In this document: piece by piece, positions 1-9,907 of the stretch
Numbering within the stretch: the stretch's first letter is position 1
How the letters are laid out: each line of letters begins with the position of its first letter
DNA from: Acanthosepion pharaonis
Lineage: Eukaryota > Mollusca > Cephalopoda > Sepiida > Sepiidae
NCBI GenBank assembly: GCA_903632075.3
Contig: CAHIKZ030005439.1
Span: 2,124,001-2,188,000, forward strand
DNA: 64,000 nucleotides
Reading direction: 5' to 3'
Notes under the pieces: generated by a model
What the model saw: the letters and a program-made list of their open reading frames with translations, nothing else
What the model was told of the DNA's origin: nothing
Database searches by the model: none
Made by a program: the position numbers and the translations under genes

Positions 1-3000
1 ATACAAAAAAAGTTAATTTCATAAAATTAAATAAGTGGGAAGGGGGGAAACAGATGTTTAAAAAAAAAAAAAAAAAAAGGAAAGAAAATGTTTTTACTAA
101 GATTTTCTAAAAAAGAAAAATTTCTAAAAACAATTTTTAATTCATTTGTGAATAAATTCTGAAAGTTTCATTAAAATCCGACGATTATTTGATTTTTACA
201 AGAATTCTCAAATCAATGTTTTTCACTGCAAAAAAGACACTAAACTTTCCTACAAAAAATACTAGCAACCAAGTATGATCAGTTCTTTATTTAAAAGCTA
301 AGTATTTTTTATACCATCATTATATTGAGGTGTGAATTTATGTTGAACAATATAACAATAGTTTTGACTTTTGACAGGAACGTAATCTGAAGTCTTAAAT
401 AACCAAAAATTCTCCAAAGTTTTGCAAATTCTGATTCTCTATAATTAACAATTAACATCCCCATCAAAATTATTAACGTTACTATTGATTAGATGAAAGT
501 AAGATTGAAAAGGAAGAATGTGTCTCCTTGAAACCATGAGAGAAAAAAAAAAAACAATGGAAAAGAAAGTGAAAGTGGGACACTTATCAACAGGATTTAA
601 GGCGTCAAAACTAGAATCACGACAACTATAGTTGAACAAAGTTGGTTGATTCAAAATAATAAAAATAGCAATTTAGAAAAAAAAAAAAAAAATATTAGAG
701 TCAAATTTTGAAGAATATTATTCTCAAATGTTGGCGTATTAACTTTTACACGCCCTTGGAAAAAAAAAAAAGGCTCTCAAATTTTAGTATGTGAAATACA
801 ATGACCTAAAAAGATTGAAATATTAAAAAAAATCAGCAAGGTAGATTATATCTTTTAGTTTTCAATGATTTCAAATAACCACTAAACTCAAATTAATGCA
901 ATTTTTATTTATAAGGGTCACTCACTATTGAATTCCCAACAATTACAATACATCAATTAAAGGGACAAAAAGCGGAGAACAATTTGCGAGATCTAGTTTA
1001 CTAGTGAGTATCTAAAACTTGGAGCAGAAAACAGAGGTACATTGCACATTTTCACTTGCAGTAGTTTCAATTATCTCATCACTCTAAACCACACGTGTCT
1101 AAATTTTTTCTCGCTTTAACAAAGGTGAGCATCTATTTCAAATTTCGTGGATTTGACAAGTACGTGGCCACCGGTATTCATTCAAGAGTAGCACAACAGG
1201 CAAAAGAAAAAAGGGGGAAAAAGTAAGAGCCTTAAAAAAAAAAAAAAAAAAGAGTCAATTCCCCATAATGTGGAAGGAAAAGGCATCCACATTGCTACAG
1301 ATGTTGCAAAACAGCCAGCAGTACAGGGGGTAAAAGAACCAAGTAGTGCTTTTACTGAGCTTTCTCGATGATCTATCGCACCCACTCTCCTGAAAGCAAT
1401 GATAGTGTAGCAAAAGTAAAAGTACCGTACTAGTACGTGACCTTTATCGCAAAACATTAGCATTTTACTTAGATTTGCAATATGTACCTATTTTGTAAAA
1501 CTTAACACGAAACGATAGTACAAATGGAGGATAATCTCTTAAATACTTGTGCGTGTCGGAAGCATTTACCAACGATATGCAGTTGTTAGCCACAAAAGAA
1601 GACTATACAGTACATCAGCTACAATTTAAGGAACAAAAACAGCAACTGATCAACCCCCACCTTCTTTTTCTTTTTTTTAAACTGTAAGACGGTTTTAATT
1701 TCGTTGAGTTAGTTTTTCCTCATTTTATTGACTCCTTCCTTAACATAATTTGCCCTAACATTTGTTGCTTACACCAAACCTTAAGATTGGTTAAATTATG
1801 AATTATTGACTATAATCGGGAATGCAGGAATGGGACAAGTCTACCAAAAGTCAAAACAAAACTGTTTGTTTCAGAATCAAATTCACAACTCATTCAACAG
1901 TTCACGTGTGCTGTGATAATCTCAGACAAATTATTTAATTACGAGATAAAAACAAATTCAATTTTGTTTTTTGCAATAAGGCAAGTTTCACAAAAGGACT
2001 TGATAAAGTTATGTATACAAAAACAATTTTACTTTATTTTTTTACCTTAAAATTAATGCAAACTTGTAAATAATTCCATTGTTACTTACGGCACTATTTC
2101 TCACAAACGCAAAAAGAAATCAAGATGCATTCTCATTAACCTTTTTAAACAAATGAATGATATTTCAATTTCATTCATATTCAACCAGTTCATAGAAGAA
2201 ATGTGTAGGCGTGTGTATATAAATGAATGAAACGAAATGTACTCAAATTTTAGAAAAGTCCACAGGAATGAAATAGGACACCGAAAAGGCACAACAAATC
2301 ATACGAGTTGTTAAAGCCTTATGTCACAATGTGCTTATTTTTCGACGTACTAAATAGGATTAGAAATTAAACTTAATTATTAATTTAAAGGTTTTTCCTT
2401 TTTGACATTCAAAGAAAAAATTAACATAAAAAAATAAAGAAAAAAAAAACGCATTGAAACAATTCCCAATTTTTTTTAAATAGCTCTCCCCCCCCCCGCC
2501 ACCCAAAAAGGAGGGGTCTCGACTCAAGTTTCACAATTCAAACTTTATGGTATTATTTTTAAAAAATGTGGTATAAAAAAATGAAAGAATCAAAGTGGAA
2601 ATATTTATATTTTAAAAACGTGTATTACCGGTCGGTTTGATATGCAAAAAGGATTTTTTTTAAAGAAACTTTTAAATTTTAATTAATCAATGCAAAGAGA
2701 AAGAGATAATTATTTCAATTGACTCAACATTTGAGGTTGAATGAAGTCTGAATAAAAAAAAAAAAAAAAAAAAAAAAGAGTAAGGAATTATTTTAAAATT
2801 TTTATTTAAGTTCGTTTTTTTTTTTAATTTGGTTCAGGTCCATGTCATTTTTTTTTTTAAACAAATATAAATAAAATTACTGTTAGGAAAACTTTACTGT
2901 TTCAAAGTTGGACTTGCTTCGAATTTTTTTTTCTCTAATTAAAAAATTCTTAAGTTTTCAAATATCAGAATTTTTTTTAAATTTTATCTTCAAAAACTCG

Positions 3001-4098
3001 ATTTATGAGTAGTAGTATATTTCATTACGAGTGACTGGTTTGAAATTCAATTAAGAAGATGTCGTCTTCAAACAAAAAAAGCAACGTGAAAGTATATAGA
3101 AAATGCTAAAAAGAGATGGAAAGTAAAAATAAAAATTGTATAGTTAGCGGCCGCAGCTGCCTTCTCTTCTTATCGTCTTCTGTTCATAAAAACTAAATAA
3201 GGTAAACACGAGCGAAGATAACTCTACGGCCTTATCATTGAACAAGACAAAAAAAGAAAGGAAAATACCGGCAGTTTCATAGACTTAAAAATTGAATAAA
3301 AAGAAATACTTCAAGATCTTGCTATTAAAATCAATCCTTACTTTAAACAATCGAACTTAACGATTTAAATAAAGTAAAAATACAACCAGGAAAGGTATTA
3401 AAAAGGATTGTGCTGTTCTGTTTTAGTAGTTGCGAAAAGAGAAGAAGCCGAATGTGTTACTTGTGAATGTTAAAGGAAAGATCAATTCTTTTTCTTATTA
3501 CCAGGTGGAAACTGCTTGTGTATCGATAAAGGTTAAGTATTTCAAATATAGATATACTTAAATTATAATTTAAAGTCAAAGCTTACCTTTCGTACACAAT
3601 TAGTATTCATCCTTCAATAATCAAGAGCTTTTCTTTCTTTTTTTTTAAGTTTAGCGTCGCAGCACATCTAAATATCCGGCCATCTTTTTTGTTGTCCTAG
3701 CTAAAAATCCTACTGCTAATTGAAGACCCAACTGTCATTGAAAAATAAATAATAGAAATTATAAAAACATTACCAGTTTCATTTAAGTATAGAATTCATT
3801 TGCAAAAATTATTTCTGGAATGATAGAATTATTTTTCATCTAAAAATATTTTTTTTTTTACATTTCTGAGCAGTTTTTAACGGTGTTATTTGTGCTGGTT
3901 GCAAGCGGCATTGGAAAAGAAAAAAAAAAAAACTGAGTCACTTAAAGGAAATTACCTGCAGACGACACAGAAGTAACATATGAGTTTTATATAGGGATTT
4001 TGCTCATAATTATACGTCATTAAAAGCTTTAAAAAGAAAGAATCCAGTAAAGCTTAACAGAAAATTATTTATTAGGCTGCCTAAACTAAAGCTTCGAC
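1..4098. other. Upstream flank of SLC35B4, no gene seen
   Basis: AT-rich sequence with many A or T runs (for example near 61-78, 1232-1250, 2755-2777). No ORF here resembles a protein I know, and the open frames are short and low in complexity. About 148-245 resembles the spacer of the fold-back element at 32615-32705, so the left edge is probably repeat-derived. A small GC-rich patch with a NotI-type site lies at about 3147-3157. The promoter and 5' UTR of the gene starting at 4099 should be in the right-hand part, but no convincing TATA box or start site could be fixed. Confidence 0.6.
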
Positions 4099-4175
4099 AT
4101 GCATCCGGTTTTACCTATTTGCCTAGTATTTCTAGGTTGTTGTAGCAATGTCGTAATTTTGGAACTTCTGATCAG
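4099..4175 (+). CDS. SLC35B4: SLC35B4 coding exon 1 (UDP-xylose/UDP-GlcNAc transporter)
   Basis: First coding exon of a nucleotide-sugar transporter. SLC35B4-family proteins exchange UDP-xylose and UDP-GlcNAc across Golgi/ER membranes. The exon encodes 25 codons plus two bases: start Met, then a hydrophobic segment (transmembrane helix 1) with the family signature GCCSNVV followed by LELL. The ATG is supported by an in-frame TAA at 4087-4089 and a purine at -3. The donor GTGAG follows at 4176. The exon ends in phase 2 (AG), and the next exon supplies T, giving Ser. The match to the animal family is by recognition of the conserved N-terminus and by phase agreement with three further exons; no search was run. 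Confidence 0.88.
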
Positions 4176-5848
4176 GTGAGAAGCTTTCTTTGTACTTTTT
4201 TTGCTTATTTTCTTTACTTAAAATTATAATAGGATGGGAATTTCTTCTTTCTTCACTAAGTTTCTGAATTTACACAAGTTTATAAATTATTACAAAGTAA
4301 AAGGATGGACGTTAGATTCAATATAAATATAAGTCAAAACTTCATGATCGATTTGCTTTGAGTGTGTGTGTGTGTTTTTTTTTTTTTTATAAGCTTATCG
4401 ACCAGTGTGTCACATGTGACCTCAAACAAAACATGGCTTGTTTTGAATTTATTTAGCCACACATTTATATTATATCGCTCAGTAATCAAAATTAATTTAC
4501 CGTCATTGCAGCTAACACTAAAAAAAATGTGATTAGTAGATGTCGACATCTATTAATCTTCACATCAATAGTGACACCAAGTAAATGCCAAATATAGCCA
4601 CGGTGGAATAATAATAATAATCAACTTTGCCGACCTCTGCAAAAATAGTAAACAGAACTTTTTTCATTTCCAACACGATGAAGAATTTACACTTAAATCT
4701 TTCTTTAAAATAAATTATGTATTTATTAAAATAATCCATAATTATGCTAGAGGCCTATTCTTCTTATAATCTGTAATGAGTCAGAGTAAATATATCTTCT
4801 TTTTTTTTTTTTACACTACCAGTTACAGTACACCAAATCGGTGTCGTAACAAATTCTACCTCATTAAGAACATTATTTTTGCATAATTTAATTATGGTTT
4901 GTACTTGTTTATGGTACGTACAGTGCGTAGGAAATACTGGTAGGTGAAGTTCAGTGTAAAAGTTTTTGCCTTCATTTTCAATGAAAATAATTGCAATAAA
5001 TTAATTATTTTAATAATTTAGACAAATTTATTTAAAGCCTTAAAGTAGCTGACAACCTTTTTTCTTTTTTAGCTGATCATTGAACAAATAAATGTAGCAA
5101 TAACTTAAGCTTATTTTCTAAGTATTTTCAATCATTAAAAAGAGAGAGAAAAACAAAGAGAAGAAAGGTATTCCGAAAATCTGTTTTATTGACAGTAGTA
5201 GTTATGAAAATCAGTGAAAAGTAAAACACTAAACAAACTTATGCACTTTTTTTCCATTGTTTCTTCAAAATGAGTAATGAATGAGAAACTGAGGAAGATT
5301 TGTTTATCATTTGGACCTTTGCTTACAATGTTCTTAAATAGCTAGAGAGAGAATAAAGAAAACAGAAAAAAATGAATCTTTTGAAAGGTGAACCTTTAAT
5401 TTAAAATGTTTATCTTTAAAAAAAAACAAGCTTTATTTATTTACAATACACTTTTTCTAAATTAGAAAGAAAGAACATTGATATTGAAATTGAATCATTG
5501 AATTGAGTGGACGATTGATTTGTTTAATATCGAATCCAAGTAATATATATTTTCCTTATTTATTTATTTTATTAAAAAGTAATTTGAAATATAATAAAAA
5601 AAAGTTTAATATAAAATTTAAATTGAAACTTTTAGTCGGTCAACGAATAATTTAAAAATAAATTTAAAAAACAATCAAATTCATGGGACGTGGGTGAGTC
5701 TTACCAAGGGCAGTGAACTGATGAAGAAGCTACTGCTAACATAGCATTTATTGCCTATATGATCACGAACTACATTCCAATACAGCTGACATAAAAGATG
5801 ACCTACTTATAAAATAAAAAGAATTTTAATTTTTATTGTATTGATTTT
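4176..5848. other. Intron sequence, no gene seen
   Basis: AT-rich sequence with a (GT)n/poly-T patch at 4361-4390 and simple purine runs. No coding signal recognised. Confidence 0.6.
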
Positions 5849-5853
5849 GAATG
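5849..5853. repeat. Target site duplication of gypsy element 1, left copy
   Basis: GAATG immediately before the TG of the 5' LTR; the same five bases follow the CA end of the 3' LTR at 13197-13201. Five bases is a usual length for gypsy-type integrases. Confidence 0.85.
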
Positions 5854-5937
5854 TGTGATGATTTACCACGGAGCTCGAAACGTGTGCGAACGTGTCTTGC
5901 TTGCATGACAAATCCAAAAGGAAACATGGCTGCTGTC
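5854..5937 (+). repeat. 5' LTR, left part (U3 start)
   Basis: 84 bp matching 12756-12839 of the 3' LTR with about four differences, clustered in the first 30 bases. The match stops where the LINE is inserted and resumes at 8782. Confidence 0.92.
5906..5937. repeat. LINE target duplication, left copy
   Basis: 32 bp, TGACAAATCC...GCTGCTGTC, repeated at 8750-8781. It occurs once in the 3' LTR (12808-12839), which shows the pre-insertion state. Such a long direct repeat is expected from target-primed reverse transcription. Confidence 0.88.
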
Positions 5938-8749
5938 GGGGAGATATTGTACAAAAGTACAAATGTGCCACGTGGGCAAAATTGGGAAGTGGGGAGGCTG
6001 GTCTTCAACCTGTCTTACCTCTAACTTAGCTAGCCTCATTTACTGACCCAATCGTCCAAAACATTGTTCCTTTCATCACAACATCTCATCCACACAACAC
6101 TGCCACACACATACACCACAATACGGTACCACATCCACTCAAGGAAATTCTACCTAAACCCCATGTATACAGATTTTGTGGAGGGCTGGGCTTAAAAATA
6201 AATAAATGATAAATCCCCAATGTTCGTGATATAAAGATATTTACACAAATGAACAAAAATAGTGTTAGTAACAGCACCCCCGCAAACTAATCATGGCAGA
6301 AAACAGTTAACTGGACGAAAAAATACTGCGGGATTAATAAAATAATTTCCATTCATCCGTCTTTCAATTATTCACTCTACTAACATTCACACATAAACAT
6401 ACTAACAAATAAACGAAAAGACACACTCGAAAACGAAAGGCATCCCACAGTTTAACCAGAGAACTGCAAGCTCCGTCCAACTAAATGGGGAGGGAAGGGG
6501 GGAAATGAACCAAAAACGGGGAGACAAAAATAAAGGGGCCAATGACCATTCATACCCTAGCTAAGTTAACTCGATCAAACTGAAACAAAACCAAAATGAT
6601 TTACTCTAACCTATCCCTAAATGACAAATGTTTTAAGTCAGGCGACCAATATCCTTAAGCCTATGTCACCTCCAGATGCCACTCTAAATTAGCCCCTCTC
6701 AAGCAAACCAAACGCGAAGAATGCAACCACCTTTCACCAAATTTTGATGAAGAGAGCCACCTCCTTTCCGCTCTAATCTTGATTTTAAGCTGGTGCTCAC
6801 CTCCATAAAATTCCTTCTGTTGCGTCATCCAAATCACAACTTGCATAATGACGAGTAAACACAAGAACACATAGTGTTCATTCCTCTTCAACTGCGGCAC
6901 AACATTGCTACATACGGATCTGGCTTCTAGGACAAAGGTATTTTCCGCCAAGGACGTGGACCATGTAGCCTTCAATCAGCTTGCACAACGGGTGACGATG
7001 ATGCTACAGTCAAAGAAGATGTGCCCTAAGGACTCAACGCCCCACAAGAGCACACATGATTTTGCGTAACAGCCAAGCCAGCTCTATAGAACTTTTTGCC
7101 GAGCCAGAGGGCCTTCCGCAACACCAGCCTTGTCGTTATTGAGACACCGCCACCCGGACGCCCAAGGCCACAGAGAGCTAAACTCCTCATTCGCCAAACT
7201 GAGCTCATCCCTTAGAGTATCTCGAGTGCCCCCCCCCCGGCACTAATACCCGATATAATGCCCTAGGAGACAACAGTCAGGTGTCAGAGAGGCCTTCCTT
7301 AACCCGTGTAAATTCTTTCAAAGCGCGGCGACACTCGCAATAGAAGGAGCATTCGACCTGAGGAGTACGGCGGGCCTCCTCCTCACCTTCATGCACACTT
7401 CTCAAAGACGGAAATGCTTTCTTAGCATCTTCCTTCCAGAAGAGGCCATCACCCTCATCTTGGTGACACATTCGATCCAGGAACTTGAGCAGCAACGTCT
7501 TTTGACGAATCTCAACGTCGGGCATCCCTAGACCGCCCTCAGATGGGTGGAGGCAACAGACCGGCCGACTCACCACAGGAGACCTGCCACCCCACAAGAA
7601 GGGAAGCAGTACTCGCACTAATAAAATTAGTTCAGCGGACGGCAGAGGAAGTACCGAGAGCCGGTAAACAAGAAGGGGGTAGATGTGCGAGGCACAAACT
7701 TCCGCCCTCCCCTTTAAGGAAAGCCTCCTCCGAGTCCACAGACTAGCTACAGCTTCGGCCTTTTCTCGGACCTCCAACCAATTTTTCTTCAACTGAAGGT
7801 CGGGTCCAAACCAGACGCTGAGTATCTTGAGAGGCCCGTCTGTCCAAGTGAAGGGTCCAGGAAAAGAAACACCCTTCCAGGTGCCCAACCACAAGCCGAC
7901 AGACTTGTCACAGTTGATCTTGACTCCTGTCACCTCCTCATACCTGCTGATTTCCTTGCCAATTTCATCAATCTCGGCATTGCTTGTCACAAAAGCGCTG
8001 ACGTCATCGGCATAGGCGGAATACCTGGCCGACGTGTTCGAACCAGGGAGAGTGATTCCTTGTAGGACTGGATTCGCCTTTAACTTGCACAAGAACGGCT
8101 CCAATGCAAGAATGTACAGCATCGGTGAAAGCAGGCAACCTTGACAAATGGATCTGGACAAAATAAAAGGTTTCAACCTCAACCCATTCACCTCCACCAT
8201 CGCACCGGGGGAACGATACAAGAGACGAATCCAGGATCAAAAGACCGGCCCGAAGCCAGCCGACTCGAGGACAGCACCGAGAAATTGATGGTCAACCCTA
8301 TCAAACACCTTGGACTGATCCAAATTGATCAGCATGGCTTCACTGTCAACTTGTTCTACGATCAAGCACACCAAATGAAGGTTGTCATGAATAGTCCTAC
8401 CCTTCATAGCACAAGTCTGCTCAGGGCCAATCAGACTAGGTAGGACAGCCTGCAAACGGTTAGCTAAGACCATGGCCAATATCTTTAACTCTGTATTCAA
8501 CATCGTTAAGGGCCGGAAATTATTAATCCCATCCCCTCCGTGTTTATTCTTGTGAAGCAACTTGATCACACCTCTGGTGAAGCGTTCGGGCATATCCCTA
8601 TTCTTCATCCATTGGTTAAAAATCAGTGCCAGCAGAGGGATGAATACATGCGACTGCCTCAAGTACACTTCATAGGGAATTCCATCGATACCCGGAGTCT
8701 TGTCTCAGCTGGTCTAATTCACGTCAAGCAAAGTCTGGACACAAAAAAT
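5938..8749 (-). mobile_element. 5'-truncated L1/Tx1-like LINE nested in the 5' LTR
   Basis: Non-LTR retrotransposon on the minus strand, bounded by the 32-bp duplication. Its 5' end (8749) lies just before the first RT motifs, so most of ORF2 upstream of RT, including any endonuclease, is missing. The RT core, a connector and a C-terminal region follow, then about 700 bp of 3' UTR ending at 5938. No poly-A tail is present at the 3' end (CTCCCC). Protein features look closest to the L1/Tx1 group, but the clade is a judgement by eye. Confidence 0.87.
6661..8716 (-). pseudogene. LINE ORF2 remnant: reverse transcriptase plus C-terminal domain
   Basis: Reads right to left. First piece (about 8237-8716) has TPGIDGIPYEVY, then RPLTMLNTELKILAMVLANR, IHDNLHL and INLDQSKVFDRVDH, which are RT motifs 1-4. 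A frameshift near 8225 moves to the second piece (7277-8221) with SRSICQGCLLSPMLY and the catalytic YADD box, followed by KINCDKS and the thumb/connector ending in a stop at 7277. Downstream fragments (about 7000-7208 and 6661-6975) include GHIFFDCS, like the H-LF-CP segment of Tx1-type C-termini. With at least one frameshift and a 5' truncation, it is not functional. Confidence 0.88.
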
Positions 8750-8781
8750 TGACAAATCCAAAAGGAAACATGGCTGCTGTC
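8750..8781. repeat. LINE target duplication, right copy
   Basis: Same 32 bp as 5906-5937. The first base could also belong to the LINE end (AAAAAATT), so the duplication is 31 or 32 bp. Confidence 0.88.
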
Positions 8782-9137
8782 AGGGATGCGATTCGTGCGC
8801 GCCGGTCTCATCCAAAACGAGATTGTACCAGCACACATGCAAATTTGAACAGTGTCGGACTAGTATAAAAAGGCGAGGCGCCAGTGGCACAGCAGAAGGC
8901 AAGTCATTTCGGCAGACTTTGTGAAACAGAGTCGGACATGCGAATAGACTGGCAGACCAAGAGGCGGTTGAAGTAGGCGCGTTTGATTTGGGTGTCCGTT
9001 TCACGACTGCCCGGTGTAATGGCCGAGAAAAGGAATCTCGCAATTCATTTCTTTGAGGCGATCGACAGCGAAGAACAGCTGGTTTGCCGGTGAACCCTCT
9101 AGTCACTTTTTTGTTTCTCTCTCTTCTTTTTGCTACA
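8782..9137 (+). repeat. 5' LTR, right part
   Basis: 356 bp matching 12840-13196 of the 3' LTR. It contains the TATA-like box and ends TTTTTGCTACA directly before the internal region. Differences from the 3' LTR concentrate near its end (about 9056-9093). Confidence 0.92.
8864..8870 (+). promoter_or_regulatory. LTR TATA-like box
   Basis: TATAAAA in ACTAGTATAAAAAGGCGAGG, conserved in the 3' LTR at about 12922-12928. Its position in mid-LTR suits a Pol II promoter that starts the element transcript. In the split 5' LTR the U3 sequences upstream are now 2.8 kb away. Confidence 0.6.
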
Positions 9138-9154
9138 AGCTATTTCAGAGGATT

Positions 9155-9907
9155 ATGGCAAAGGTTTGCATAAGCAGTGACCTTATAAATCTGTTTTCCG
9201 GCCAGGGCGATGTGGTGGCATGGCTGAAAAACGTTAGGCTGGTGGCGAGACTTCAGCAGGTAGACAATGTGGCTAGTCTGCTACCATTATACCTGGAGGG
9301 GGACGCACTAGCCCTCTACATGGAAATGGAGGAGGAAGATCGAGGAGGCATCGATCAAATCGAAGTCAGACTGAAGCAGGCATTCACGGACGATGCGTTT
9401 TTAGCATATAGAAAACTGACCATGGTAAGGTGGACTGGCGAGCAGGTAGACGTTTACGCAAATAAATTCAGACAGTTTGTTCGATTGGCCAGATTCGAGG
9501 GAGCCGAGATGGAAAGGCTCACCAAACTAGCCTTCGTCATGGGTTTTCCTGATGCAATTTCCCTTGAACTCTGACAGGCACCGAATGTTGAAGCACTGAC
9601 TGTAGGGGAGTTGTTAGCAAGAGCAAGAGTGCTGACAACTACTGGAGATGAAAGTCAGAATGTTGTTGTGGCTATGCGCCCACCCTGTAGTTTCTGCGCA
9701 TCTCCCACCAAGAACGGCCCACACACCAATGTGACATGCTACAGGTGTAGCGTTAAAGGCCACATGGCAAAAGACTGCCGGAAGCGCGGAACACGCTGCT
9801 ATCAATGCGGGGGAGTTAGGACACTGGGCCCGAGACTGTTTGGGAAACGCTACAGGGGACAGGGCATCAGCGCCAGCCTTCTCCCCAACCAAGATGCACA
9901 GCGCTGA
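9155..9907 (+). pseudogene. gag of gypsy element 1
   Basis: Starts at ATG 9155, only 17 bases after the LTR end. The first 139 codons (MAKVCISSDLINLFSG...) form a capsid-like helical region with a W-x(11)-A spacing typical of gypsy Gag, cut by TGA at 9572 (probably once CGA). The same frame continues to a zinc knuckle, CYRCSVKGHMAKDC, at about 9740. A second knuckle starts CYQCGG, but a frameshift breaks it; the neighbouring frame reads GHWARDC. The protease frame begins soon after. Gag would package RNA and build the particle; this copy is dead. Confidence 0.85.

Noticed and set aside
8141..8752. Plus-strand frames (100 and 70 residues) opposite the LINE RT
   Set aside because: They are antisense shadows of the minus-strand RT, which has clear motifs.
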